From positions 1-33,380 of IMG/VR virus record IMGVR_UViG_3300035698_010378: DNA of 33,380 bases; one strand, written 5' to 3'. Positions 23,604-32,108 of this stretch are shown in pieces. Within the stretch, counting starts at the first letter, position 1; each line of letters opens with the position of its first letter. Origin of the DNA: a virus. Made by a program: the position numbers and the translations under genes. The notes beneath the pieces were generated by a model. It had not been told where the DNA came from. It saw only the letters and a program-made list of their open reading frames with translations, and did no database searches.

Positions 23604-25044
23604 AATTAAAGAATTCAAACAAACAACTTCTCCTGAAGTTAAAGAAAAATATCTTACTGAAGAGGAAGTGAGAGCTGTTGTCAATGAGTTTATGACAAAC
23701 CTTTCGGGCAATGTTAGGTTGCTGTCAGGACAAATTACAAATCTTGCTAATTCTCTTACAATCACTCCTACTGGAACAACTATTTCAGAACTAGAAACTG
23801 GTACACTTCCATCTATTCTTGGGTGGAGTTCAACCCTGACTTTTTCTTCAACCGATCTTAATACTGTTTCTTGGTCAACTGGAGATATTATTCTTTCAGA
23901 TGGAACAACCTATTCTATGGCTTCTGGAAATACTGGAAATATGTCAGCCATAACTTATATTTATCTTTATACAGGTGCTTCTTCAACAGTCTTACAAACA
24001 ACAACAACAGCATCTACTTCTGTTGGAAGCAATAAGATTTTAGTATGTGTAGCTCAAAATTCTACTGATGAAGCTATTTTTCAAGCATTTGGAGGAAAGG
24101 GAGGATTGCTTTTGACTACTGATAATTTAGCAGCTAATACAGTAACTGCTAATGAAGTTAATATAAATACTCTATCGGCTATTTCTGCAGATTTGGGAAC
24201 AATTACTGCTGGAACCGTAACAGGAGCTTTAATTCAAACAGCAACATCTGGTTATCGATCATTGGTAACTTCTTCTGCTGGTTTCCAGCTCTATAATGGA
24301 GGTACTTATTACGGTAAAATGTCCAGTTCTGCTAGTGGAAATGTGATTTTAGATTCAACAAGTAATATTCATTTTAGAAACCAAACTGTAGAATTAGCAC
24401 AATTTTCATCTGATGGATTGTTACTACCAGCAGATAAATCAGTTATATTCTCAGGAGAGGGGAAAGTTAGAGCCACTGGAGGATATTGCAAAATAGAAGG
24501 TTCAAGTGGTGGAAACTGGGATTTGAGAGTGAAAGGGAATGTTTACCCAAACAGTGATAATGCACATACTTGCGGAGCTAGTGATAAAAGATGGAGTGGT
24601 GGATGGTTTGAAGATATAAATGTCGATGACTTAACTGTAAATACTGGATGCTCAGGATGCGGATTCAATGAGTTAAATTTGATGGATGGCAGACAGAAAG
24701 ATTTATTTTTAAAAAAGAAAAAAGAAGTGAAAAAAATAAATCCGACTGGATTTGAATTAGGTGATGTACTTGTTTGGAAAATAGGCAGACTTATGAAAAT
24801 CAGCAAGGATATGTGCAAGTGTGTAATGGCTGTGGCGAATAAGGATGGGTTGCCAACCGTTCTCGGCGCTGAACCTATCAAGGTTGTCGGATTTGTGGCT
24901 CAGGGAAACTTTCTAGTTACATCATTAGAGAAAGGATATGCGCGCGCGGAGAGAAATCCAAAAATAGGAACAGTAATAGCACAAGCGTTACAAGCCAATA
25001 AAGGTGGCAAGGGATTAATTAAAGCAATGATAAGAAAATTTTAA
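23596..25044 (+). CDS. Second tail fibre / receptor protein
   Basis: The 482-residue product has a helical N-terminal attachment segment (EEEVRAVVNEFMTNLSGN), a Ser/Thr-rich beta body, a R-W-S-G-G-W-F-E-D-I-N-V-D-D-L motif (near residue 340) typical of fibre ends, a C-S-G-C-G hinge, and a C-terminal domain with G-D-V-L-V-W and P-I-K-V-V-G-F-V-A-Q-G-N-F-L-V-T-S that resembles the fibre-end domain seen in many tail proteins. ATG 23596 overlaps the previous stop and is preferred over TTG 23572. Confidence 0.65.
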   Translation: MPEIKEFKQTTSPEVKEKYLTEEEVRAVVNEFMTNLSGNVRLLSGQITNLANSLTITPTGTTISELETGTLPSILGWSSTLTFSSTDLNTVSWSTGDIILSDGTTYSMASGNTGNMSAITYIYLYTGASSTVLQTTTTASTSVGSNKILVCVAQNSTDEAIFQAFGGKGGLLLTTDNLAANTVTANEVNINTLSAISADLGTITAGTVTGALIQTATSGYRSLVTSSAGFQLYNGGTYYGKMSSSASGNVILDSTSNIHFRNQTVELAQFSSDGLLLPADKSVIFSGEGKVRATGGYCKIEGSSGGNWDLRVKGNVYPNSDNAHTCGASDKRWSGGWFEDINVDDLTVNTGCSGCGFNELNLMDGRQKDLFLKKKKEVKKINPTGFELGDVLVWKIGRLMKISKDMCKCVMAVANKDGLPTVLGAEPIKVVGFVAQGNFLVTSLEKGYARAERNPKIGTVIAQALQANKGGKGLIKAMIRKF

Positions 25045-25063
25045 ATAAATAAACTAAAATAAT

Positions 25064-25795
25064 ATGGCAAATAAAAGAGGTGGATTAAGCAAGAGAGAAT
25101 TCTGGGCTAAGGAAACTGGAAAATCAAAATATGATTATCCAGGAAGTTCATCTAAAAAATCTTCTAGTTCTTCAAAGAAAAAGAAATCTTCAAGCGTTAG
25201 CACTAAAAATCTTGAAAAACTTCAAGAAAAATATCTAAAGTTTTTAAAGCCTACTACAGAAGAAACTGGAACTCAGACACAACTTAGTAATCTCATAACT
25301 TCTAAAGAATTAGGAATAGCTAAGTCTGAGCAAGAGCCAATGGCTCAAAGATTTATTACAGGACAATCAGCAGCACTAGAAAAGTCAGCTGCTCTTAAAT
25401 CTATGCCTTTGCAAACTAAATTAGCTAGCCTTCAAGCTAGTAGATCGGCAGCAGCAGATGTTTTGAAAGCCAGCTTAGGATTTGAGTCGGAAAGCATTGG
25501 AAGAAAGCTTGGCATAGAAGAACAAGATCGAGCAAGAGCTTTTCAAGCATCTCAATCAGCAGAACAGTCAAGGCAATTTGAAGCTACTTTAGCTAAGCAA
25601 GGATCAGGCTCTACTGGAACTTGGTCAAATGTAAATGTAGGTGGAAAAGTCTATAAGATGAATTCAAAAACAGGAGAAATGGTTGATGCAGGAGTTCAAG
25701 AAGAAGGAAATATTGAAGCTATCGTTAGGCAATTAAAGAATCTTGGATGGAGTGATGACGAGATTAAAGAATATATAGAACTAAATAGTAAATAG
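25064..25795 (+). CDS. Internal virion-like protein
   Basis: The 243-residue product has a Ser/Lys-rich N-terminal low-complexity stretch (about 25-47), an Ala/Gln/Ser-rich helical centre and a G-K-V-Y-K-M-N-S-K-T-G-E-M-V strand pair followed by a helix with W-S-D-D-E-I-K-E-Y. Composition and position before the giant protein fit an ejected internal virion protein or its chaperone. One base separates the stop from the next start. Confidence 0.5.
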   Translation: MANKRGGLSKREFWAKETGKSKYDYPGSSSKKSSSSSKKKKSSSVSTKNLEKLQEKYLKFLKPTTEETGTQTQLSNLITSKELGIAKSEQEPMAQRFITGQSAALEKSAALKSMPLQTKLASLQASRSAAADVLKASLGFESESIGRKLGIEEQDRARAFQASQSAEQSRQFEATLAKQGSGSTGTWSNVNVGGKVYKMNSKTGEMVDAGVQEEGNIEAIVRQLKNLGWSDDEIKEYIELNSK

Positions 25796-25796
25796 G

Positions 25797-26192
25797 ATGG
25801 CATTTTTTGATCAACTTAATGCATTAAAGAATAGAGTTGGAGGCGGCATATCCTCCTCTTTTCAACGTGCTGAAAAAGATGATTCTTGGATGGGACGAGC
25901 TCTAAGATTTGCTAAAAGCAATGCTACGCCTCTTGATTTTGTTTCAGGACAATTAAAGAAAACAGATTATTTTAAGCCAACTGATACCCTAAGAACTCGA
26001 GATATTGTAAGAGAATTACCAGCCGGACTTAATGTTGGAGCAAAAGAAACTGCAAAGGCAATTCCAGAATATGCAACTAGATTTGGAATATCTGCTGCTG
26101 AAGTTCCCGGAACTCTAAGAACAGGGAAAGCTACAGGAAAATATTATAAAACTCCTTTCGGCAAATTAGGATCTTTTCAGACTGAAGCTTAA
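25797..26192 (+). CDS. N-terminal part of giant internal virion protein, cut by in-frame TAA
   Basis: The 131 residues read as the natural N-terminus of the following giant protein (begins MAFFDQLNALKN; ends L-G-S-F-Q-T-E-A). The frame stops at TAA 26190-26192 and then continues open, in the same frame, for more than 1,250 codons. A one-base change would make it CAA (Gln), giving T-E-A-Q-A-R-T-E-R-G. The protein may be truncated, read through, or a sequencing artefact. Confidence 0.65.
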   Translation: MAFFDQLNALKNRVGGGISSSFQRAEKDDSWMGRALRFAKSNATPLDFVSGQLKKTDYFKPTDTLRTRDIVRELPAGLNVGAKETAKAIPEYATRFGISAAEVPGTLRTGKATGKYYKTPFGKLGSFQTEA

Positions 26193-26255
26193 GCGCGAAC
26201 AGAAAGAGGAGATCCTTTATGGAAAGCCATTGGTAATCCAGCTTTAGATACTATC

Positions 26256-29200
26256 TTGGCAGCTGGTGGTGTTGGATTAGTAGCTAAATTATTTACCGGA
26301 GCTTTAAAGGGAAGCGGAATTAAGGCGCTTCAAAATTTATCTCACGACTTAACTACTCCGATTAAAGGAAAGTTAGATATTAAGTCTGTTAAATTTAATT
26401 TAGATGGCTGGAAGAGTATTGATGAGATAGAAGAATCTGTTATAGCTGCCAATAAAAAAGCAGGCAATCGCCCTATGTTTTATGAAGATGTTAGAAAGGA
26501 AGCTAGGAGATTAGCAGAAGCATCTGAAGTAAAAGTTTTCAAAAAAGAAGTTCCTAAGTATGGTTTTAAATATAAAAGTGGACTTCTAAAGGGCTTAAAT
26601 AAGCCCGGTCTTTCAGTAGAGGATGTGTCAAAAGGCAAGAAGGCTATTCCTAAAAAAGAACCAAAGGGTTCTGCTGGTAAAATATTCGGAAAACAAGAGT
26701 ATGCAAAAGAGTTAGCAAGAAAAAAAGGGGTTATAGTAGAAAAAAATGATCCAGCAATAAATAGATTTGAGTTTAATAATTCCAACGAAAAAACTGAAAC
26801 ATTGAGAGCATTGGATGCTTATAATGGATATGTTAGAAAAGACTTTCCAGTAGGAGAGATATTTAATAAAATAGAAAACTCATACGGAAAAAATTTCAGA
26901 GACAACATTGAAGATATTATAAAATTAAAGCTCTCTCAACCTAAAAAAGTCCCTAAAAAAGGACTCCTACAAGTAGCAAGAGAAGAAAAGATTATTCGTG
27001 ATAAACTTCAAAAAAGCACTCCTCGTCCGTTTGCTGGCAAAAAGACGGGTCCTCTTTTACAAGATATAAAGCCCAAACCAAAAGAGGGGTTATTACAAGC
27101 ACAAAAAATAGATAAATCAAAAAGTCTTTCATATACTGACAACGTAGCACAAACAGAGAAAAAGTCAATACAAATAGCAGATAAGGTTCTTACTTCTCCA
27201 GCAGAAACAACTCCTGCAAAAACAGGAGTATTCAATCGCGCCATAGGAGCATACAGGCGAAGTTGGACTAAAATTCGAGAAGCTGTTCAAGATGATTGGA
27301 TTAGGGTGAAAAATCTTCAAAGAGATAAGAATGTAAATATAGATAAAAAAGCCCTTAATCCTTACGAGGCTGAGACTTTATTTCACGGGAGAGTAGCAAC
27401 AAGAATAACTGAAGCAGATGATGTTGTTAAGAATATAGACAAAGATCTTCTAAAAACTTCTAAAGATTTGAAGATACCAGACAAAGAATTCAAGTCTGAT
27501 ATTTATAATTATCTTATTGCAAAGCACGCCCCTGAAAGAAATCTTGCACTTGGAGAAAAGGCTGCCGGTATAACTACTAGAGAAGCTAGTGAGCTTTTAG
27601 CTAAGATAAAATCCAAGCCTCATTTTAAAGAAATAGAAAGAGTTTCAAAAGATATAAAGACAATGAATGATAAAGTTTTGGATATTCTTCACGATTCACA
27701 AGTAATAGATGATGGACTTTACAATACATTAAGAAATAAATACAAAGAGCATATTCCACTTAATAGAATAATGGATGAAACAGAAGATATTGGAGGAATT
27801 CTTTCAAGCAAGGGCTTTTCAGTCAAAGGGACAGGAATAAAAAGAGCAAAGGGAAGTGAAAGAGAAATAGATGATGTCTTTAAAAATGTTGTTTCTAATT
27901 ACAAGCAAGCCATTATTAGGGCAGAAAAAAATAGAGTTGATTTAGCAACTCTTAATTTTGCACGAAAGAATAGAAACTTAGGAATATTTGAAGAAATAAA
28001 ACCAAAAGCAATAGGAGAAACTTTTGATGGAAAGCCAATATTACAGGAAGTTAAAGATCCTCTCGTTTTGACTATTAGAGAAAATGGCAAGCCTGTTTAT
28101 TTGAAAATAAAAGATGAAGGTCTAGCAAGGGCATATCAAGGATTAGGCAGAGATAAGATGCCAGCACTATTTAAGTTTGTAGGTTCATTTACTAGATTTT
28201 ATTCCGGACTAGCAACTCGCTTTAATCCGGAGTTTGCTTTTTCTAATAAAGTAAGAGATATTCAAGAAATGGCTGTCTATATGGCTTCTGAAAAAGGAAT
28301 AGGCTTTACTGGTGCTGCTAAAACAACACTTAGGGATTCTGTTAGTATGAAAAATGTCTTTGATTTTATTAGAGGAAAGAATACTCCCGGAGCAAAACTT
28401 TATAGGCAAATGCAAATGGATGGAGGAACTACTGGTGGAATGGCTTTATCAACTAAGAAACAAGTAGAACTAGATTTGGAAAGTATATCAAAAATAAACA
28501 GAAGCAATCCAAAAAAAGCAGCTAAGTATGCGATTGAAAAAATTGATCAATGGAATACTGTCTTTGAAGATTCAACTCGTTTGTCTGTCTATAAGACTGC
28601 CCTAGACAGAGGAATGAGCAGAAATGAATCAGCTCTTTTGGCAAAAAATGCTACATTGAATTTCAATAAAAAAGGGACTGGAGGAGCTATAATAAATTCT
28701 TTATATATGTTTTCCAATGCTTCAATACAAGGATCAGCAAAATTACTTAAAGCAATGAAGAATCCAAAAGTAGCTGCAGCTACTACTAGTGCTGTTGGAA
28801 CTGCTGTATTTACAGTGAATAAATGGAATGATAGCGTTGATGAAAATTGGAGGGATAAAGTTTCAAAGTGGGATAGAAATAGCAATCTAGCAGTAATGTA
28901 CCCAACAAAAGAAGGTGTTAAATATTTTACGATTCCAGTTTCTTGGGGAATAAAGCCAATCAAAGTAGCAGCTGACTATGCCTATGACGCAACTGCTGGC
29001 AAGTTAAAAGGTGGAGTTGCAGAAGCTACAAAAGGAATAATGGGAGCTGCTTTTGATGCCTATAATCCAACTGGCGGAACTGATATAACAGGGGCTATAA
29101 CTCCTACCATTTTAGATGTTCCAACTGAAATTTCAAGAAATAAGAAATGGAGTGGATCACAATTAAAGCCAGAAGAACAAAAGGGTGTCAAAGAGAGTCA

Positions 29201-29966
29201 AAGATTTTTCCAAAGCAAAGAAGGCGCGCCGTCAGACAAATCAGTAACATTCGATGTATTTAGGAAAGCAACTGAAAAATTTTCAAAAGTTGGAATTGAA
29301 ATTAGTCCTGCTGATATTAAATATGCTTATGATCAGTATATAGGTGGAGCCGGAAGAAGTGTTGTAGGTACAGTTGAAACTATGAAATCTGCTATTAACA
29401 AAGAAGTGCCACAAGCAAGGCAGACTCCATTCATTAGAAGATTCTACAAATCAAAAACTGAAGAAGAAGTCGAAAAGTCGAGTTACTATAATGAGAAAAA
29501 TGCATTTTTTGAAGAAATGAAAAAGCTTCCTGAAGGAGAAGAGAAGCTACAGAAAATACAGGATTATGTTATGACATTCCCAAGCGAAAGAAGATCAGGA
29601 TTATTGTATGGCTTAATGCAAGAAGGACTTTCTACTAAGGGAGTATCTTCTTCTTTGAATGTAGTTAAGGCTCGCGAGATAGTCCAATTGCCTTCCAATG
29701 AAAGGCTAAAAAGATTAAGAGAAGAAAGAAGGAGAGATCCTAAATTTATAGCTGCATATAAGAAAGCCCTAAAAGAGAAAGATTTTACTCGAGATGAATT
29801 AGACTTGAAGAATAGTTCGACAAGTAAAAGAGCAGAACATATTAAGGCTGAAATGGAAGGAATGAGTGATAATGAAAAGTCAAAATATAGGCTAGATTTA
29901 ATCAAAAAAGGAATACTAACTAAGGAAGTTTTAAGAAAATTGAAGCAATTAATTCTAAATAAATAG
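26256..29966 (+). CDS. Giant ejection/internal virion protein, LPD38-like
   Basis: The frame is open from 26193; 26256 is a TTG, the first plausible start. The 1,236 residues are helical with linker segments. About residues 640-835 resemble the polyvalent-protein-associated LPD38 domain: R-F-Y-S-G-L-A-T-R-F-N-P-E-F-A, then E-D-S-T-R-L-S-V-Y, and N-A-T-L-N-F-N-K-K-G-T-G before a hydrophobic N-A-S-I-Q-G segment. Such giant proteins travel in the head and enter the host with the DNA. The C-terminus is strongly charged. No SD or ATG lies at a good place for independent start, so the 25797 frame is probably its true beginning. Confidence 0.7.
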   Translation: MAAGGVGLVAKLFTGALKGSGIKALQNLSHDLTTPIKGKLDIKSVKFNLDGWKSIDEIEESVIAANKKAGNRPMFYEDVRKEARRLAEASEVKVFKKEVPKYGFKYKSGLLKGLNKPGLSVEDVSKGKKAIPKKEPKGSAGKIFGKQEYAKELARKKGVIVEKNDPAINRFEFNNSNEKTETLRALDAYNGYVRKDFPVGEIFNKIENSYGKNFRDNIEDIIKLKLSQPKKVPKKGLLQVAREEKIIRDKLQKSTPRPFAGKKTGPLLQDIKPKPKEGLLQAQKIDKSKSLSYTDNVAQTEKKSIQIADKVLTSPAETTPAKTGVFNRAIGAYRRSWTKIREAVQDDWIRVKNLQRDKNVNIDKKALNPYEAETLFHGRVATRITEADDVVKNIDKDLLKTSKDLKIPDKEFKSDIYNYLIAKHAPERNLALGEKAAGITTREASELLAKIKSKPHFKEIERVSKDIKTMNDKVLDILHDSQVIDDGLYNTLRNKYKEHIPLNRIMDETEDIGGILSSKGFSVKGTGIKRAKGSEREIDDVFKNVVSNYKQAIIRAEKNRVDLATLNFARKNRNLGIFEEIKPKAIGETFDGKPILQEVKDPLVLTIRENGKPVYLKIKDEGLARAYQGLGRDKMPALFKFVGSFTRFYSGLATRFNPEFAFSNKVRDIQEMAVYMASEKGIGFTGAAKTTLRDSVSMKNVFDFIRGKNTPGAKLYRQMQMDGGTTGGMALSTKKQVELDLESISKINRSNPKKAAKYAIEKIDQWNTVFEDSTRLSVYKTALDRGMSRNESALLAKNATLNFNKKGTGGAIINSLYMFSNASIQGSAKLLKAMKNPKVAAATTSAVGTAVFTVNKWNDSVDENWRDKVSKWDRNSNLAVMYPTKEGVKYFTIPVSWGIKPIKVAADYAYDATAGKLKGGVAEATKGIMGAAFDAYNPTGGTDITGAITPTILDVPTEISRNKKWSGSQLKPEEQKGVKESQRFFQSKEGAPSDKSVTFDVFRKATEKFSKVGIEISPADIKYAYDQYIGGAGRSVVGTVETMKSAINKEVPQARQTPFIRRFYKSKTEEEVEKSSYYNEKNAFFEEMKKLPEGEEKLQKIQDYVMTFPSERRSGLLYGLMQEGLSTKGVSSSLNVVKAREIVQLPSNERLKRLREERRRDPKFIAAYKKALKEKDFTRDELDLKNSSTSKRAEHIKAEMEGMSDNEKSKYRLDLIKKGILTKEVLRKLKQLILNK

Positions 29967-30007
29967 GGATGCAAAAAGGATTTGGCGAATAATCTAATTA
30001 ATATAAT

Positions 30008-30211
30008 ATGCCTGAAAAAACATTAGAAGAAAGAATTGTGATTTTAGAAGATAGCGACAGCAAAATGGCTCAACAAGTAGATGAGATGTACAAAGTCTTT
30101 ACTAGATCAGGATGGGCTACTAAGAAAGTTATAAGTATATTTGCAGCTATTGGAATAATAACTGGAGCAGTTATTGGAGTGATAGAATTATTGAAGAGAT
30201 TGGGTAAATAA
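30008..30211 (+). CDS. Holin-like protein (XhlA type)
   Basis: The 67-residue product has an N-terminal coiled coil (LEERIVILEDSDSKMAQQVD), then a single C-terminal membrane segment (about residues 38-60, I-S-I-F-A-A-I-G-I-I-T-G-A-V-I) and a basic end (KRLGK). This is the layout of haemolysin XhlA-type holin partners. The position after the virion genes fits lysis. No endolysin is recognised beside it. The start lacks an SD, unlike the next gene. Confidence 0.6.
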   Translation: MPEKTLEERIVILEDSDSKMAQQVDEMYKVFTRSGWATKKVISIFAAIGIITGAVIGVIELLKRLGK

Positions 30212-30239
30212 ATAGTACCTTAAAAAGTTAGGAGGAGTT

Positions 30240-30605
30240 ATGCTTATCTGTTTCCATTGTGGAATAGTCATTGGCTGTCGTAATAAGTTCTGCCACGAAT
30301 GTGAGGATAAGTGTGATAAAGAGGGACAAATTCTCGCAGGAGACTTCGGTGGGACTTGTAAAAAATGCCACAAAGAAATTTTAGAGGACATTAGAGAGGG
30401 GGTGACTATGGAAAACAAGTGCCACACCTGTAAGTTTGATTCAGGGAACGATTACTGCCCAAAGGCAGAAATGAAAAAGTCTCGTATGATTGTTCCATTC
30501 TGTGCAGCTTATAGAGAGAAAAAGAAAGTTGAAAAGAAAGTTGATTTTGAAGAAGGGACTACTTACACTGATAGATTTTATAACTCAGCAATTCTCAAAG
30601 TGTAG
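30240..30605 (+). CDS. Cysteine-rich two-part zinc protein, first gene of SD island
   Basis: The 121-residue product has an N-terminal cluster C4-x2-C7, C13, C18-x2-C21, C25, C40-x2-C43 and a second unit C61-x2-C64-x8-C73-x14-C88, followed by a basic/acidic tail. It probably binds two or more zinc ions. An AGGAGG site (30230-30235) lies 4 nt before the ATG. A second in-frame ATG (30408) with a purine-rich site in front could give the C-terminal unit alone. That unit has the same cysteine spacing as the product of 31226-31456. Function unknown. Confidence 0.6.
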   Translation: MLICFHCGIVIGCRNKFCHECEDKCDKEGQILAGDFGGTCKKCHKEILEDIREGVTMENKCHTCKFDSGNDYCPKAEMKKSRMIVPFCAAYREKKKVEKKVDFEEGTTYTDRFYNSAILKV

Positions 30606-30616
30606 GAGGTGAAAAA

Positions 30617-31018
30617 ATGAAATCATCAGTTACGTCAAGATGTCTGACCATTACGAATTACAAATCAACCTCGTTAAATCTGTGCTTACTAACTCTAGGA
30701 GCAAAGAGGAGTGAGGTTTATGCCTCTCTCAATAACTTCTCTAAGATTAGAGGCAAAGGGAATGTAACTCTTAAAGACCGATACAGCGATGAGGAACTTT
30801 TAGACTGGGCTGGAAAGCTGAAGCGAACCTCTTTATCAATATTTCATCCTGACAGAATCCGCCAGCAAAACGATTTCCAAAGAGCCAGCGTATTTATTCA
30901 GATGTACCGAATCTCACAAGCAGAGCATCAGTCTAAGGAGATAACTCTCGCTTACTATCGTCTGAAAAGAATACTTGAAAACAGGGGTAGAATCTTTATC
31001 CCAGGGAGGAGAAAATGA
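30617..31018 (+). CDS. J-domain-like protein with HPD motif
   Basis: The 133-residue product carries H77-P78-D79 between helix-like segments (E-L-L-D-W-A-G-K-L-K-R before; L-A-Y-Y-R-L-K-R-I-L after), the arrangement of J domains that stimulate host DnaK. The N-terminal part is unrelated to DnaJ repeats and no G/F-rich or zinc region follows. SD AGGAGGTG (30604-30611) precedes the ATG. A short HPD match can be chance, so a divergent J domain is likely but unproven. Its stop overlaps the next start (ATGA). Confidence 0.5.
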   Translation: MKSSVTSRCLTITNYKSTSLNLCLLTLGAKRSEVYASLNNFSKIRGKGNVTLKDRYSDEELLDWAGKLKRTSLSIFHPDRIRQQNDFQRASVFIQMYRISQAEHQSKEITLAYYRLKRILENRGRIFIPGRRK

Positions 31019-31134
31019 AAGGATTAATAATACTTTTAATCTGTTATGGAATTGCAAGAAGCCTAGCGTGGTTATTATTCCCTCCATTCACTGATTTAAA
31101 AAGAAAGATACTTCGCTTTATTCTTAGAGCTTAG
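31015..31134 (+). CDS. Tiny single-pass membrane peptide
   Basis: The 39-codon frame starts inside the previous stop (ATGA) after a GGGAGGAG site. The product has one hydrophobic segment (residues 3-25) and a basic tail (KRKILRFILRA). A membrane toxin-like or accessory peptide is possible. The stop is embedded in the SD of the next gene, a compact arrangement that supports both. Confidence 0.5.
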   Translation: MKGLIILLICYGIARSLAWLLFPPFTDLKRKILRFILRA

Positions 31135-31143
31135 GAGGTGCGT

Positions 31144-31305
31144 ATGGAATGTCCGGATTGCCCATTTCTTGAAGACGACTTCAAGCACTGCAAGAGCTGT
31201 ACGGCAGAACCAAAGGAGGTACATCATGCGATGTTTATTCTGCAAATTCTGTACCTCGGCGAAAGAGTTTTATACTTGTGGGTTTTACCTGACGGAAATA
31301 TTTAA
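31144..31305 (+). CDS. Tiny zinc-ribbon-like protein
   Basis: The 53-codon frame follows AGGAGGTG (31133-31140). The product starts with C3-x2-C6 and C16-x2-C19 in an acidic context (MECPDCPFLEDDFKHCKSC), enough for one zinc site, and ends in a hydrophobic strand. It overlaps the next gene start. Function unknown. Confidence 0.5.
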   Translation: MECPDCPFLEDDFKHCKSCTAEPKEVHHAMFILQILYLGERVLYLWVLPDGNI

Positions 31306-31456
31306 TCCAAGAAGGGCTGGGTGCAGAAATGGGATACTCAAGGAAGCAAAGAAAGAGAAATCGGAGATCGAAGAAGAATGTGAGACTAAGCAGAAGCGAC
31401 AACGCTTTGTGTTGGGCTATCGCTCGTATCATAACGAAGATTCCTTCAAGCTATGA
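31226..31456 (+). CDS. Small zinc-binding protein, C-x2-C-x8-C-x14-C type
   Basis: ATG 31226 follows AAGGAGGT (31213-31220). The 76-residue product has C3, C6, C9, C18 and C33; the C6/C9/C18/C33 spacing equals that in the C-terminal half of the 30240-30605 product, including an F between the cysteines and a Tyr near the third. The rest is charged. The two may be paralogues. It overlaps both neighbours. Confidence 0.5.
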   Translation: MRCLFCKFCTSAKEFYTCGFYLTEIFNPRRAGCRNGILKEAKKEKSEIEEECETKQKRQRFVLGYRSYHNEDSFKL

Positions 31457-31601
31457 TGATACTAAAAAGTTCTGTCCATATTGTTCTCAATATTATTGTT
31501 GTAGCAAGAATTTTTGTAGGAATTGCCATTATGTAAAGTTCTTTGATTGTTGTCTCAAAAAGGCAGTGAGCATCAAAGTATGCTCTGTCTGTGGGGGATA
31601 G
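31329..31601 (+). CDS. Arginine/cysteine-rich protein overlapping previous gene
   Basis: The 90-residue product has a very basic N-terminus (KQRKRNRRSKK) and a cysteine-rich C-terminus (C49-x2-C52, C57, C58, C63-x2-C66, C74, C75, C85-x2-C88), suited to nucleic-acid binding with zinc. It overlaps the 31226-31456 gene by 128 bases in another frame and lacks a clear SD. The non-overlapping cysteine-rich half makes it likely that at least that part is coding. Its stop lies in the closing hairpin. Confidence 0.45.
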   Translation: MGYSRKQRKRNRRSKKNVRLSRSDNALCWAIARIITKIPSSYDDTKKFCPYCSQYYCCSKNFCRNCHYVKFFDCCLKKAVSIKVCSVCGG

Positions 31602-31630
31602 TTGAAATTGATGTAGCTTTCAACTATCCC
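31595..31630 (+). terminator. Perfect 13-bp stem-loop closing the SD island
   Basis: Bases 31595-31607 pair perfectly with 31618-31630 around a 10-nt loop. No long T run follows. It includes the stop codon of the last island gene and marks the change back to SD-less genes. It ends 22 nt before the ATG of the next HNH gene. Confidence 0.6.
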
Positions 31631-31652
31631 TTATCCAAATAATTATAAAATT

Positions 31653-32102
31653 ATGTTAAAAGAGAAGAAATGCTCAACATGTAAAAAAGTAAAGAAATAT
31701 ACTGAATTCTATAAAGATAACAGTAAAAAAAGTGGTCTTCTTACCAGATGTAAAATTTGTGCCAAGATTTATGTTAGAGAACATTATACTACAGAAAAAG
31801 GCAGACGAATATATCAGAAAAATAAAGAAAAGATTCTATATAGAAGGTTGCAAAAACTTATTAAGGTAAAAAAAGATATTATAAAAATACTTGGTGGAAA
31901 ATGCAAAAAATGTGGAGTTTCAGATTATAGGGTTTTGGAATTTAATCACATAGATGGAAGTAAGAAAGGGAAGGTTAATGGAGCGTGCAGTAGAATTAAA
32001 GATTGGAATAATAATATAAAAATTGGAAATTTAGAGTTACTATGTGCTAATTGCCATAGATTATATACCTGGGAACAAAGAGGCTGGTATAATGATTTTT
32101 AG
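31653..32102 (+). CDS. HNH endonuclease with N-terminal zinc ribbon
   Basis: The 149-residue product has an N-terminal zinc ribbon (C-S-T-C ... C-K-I-C, with the Y-T-E-F-Y-K-D signature), a basic helical linker and an HNH core: C-K-K-C-G, L-E-F-N-H-I-D-G, G-N-L-E-L-L-C-A-N-C-H. The first H is replaced by N in the N-H-I pair, as in some active subfamilies. It is probably a free-standing homing endonuclease, lying just downstream of a strong hairpin. Confidence 0.83.
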   Translation: MLKEKKCSTCKKVKKYTEFYKDNSKKSGLLTRCKICAKIYVREHYTTEKGRRIYQKNKEKILYRRLQKLIKVKKDIIKILGGKCKKCGVSDYRVLEFNHIDGSKKGKVNGACSRIKDWNNNIKIGNLELLCANCHRLYTWEQRGWYNDF

Positions 32103-32108
32103 CTCCTT

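Noticed and set aside
28589-28963. Long open frames on the - strand inside the giant virion gene
   Set aside because: They are antisense to a clearly coding sequence, have no start context or neighbours, and their hydrophobic content reflects the complement of Lys/Glu-rich codons.
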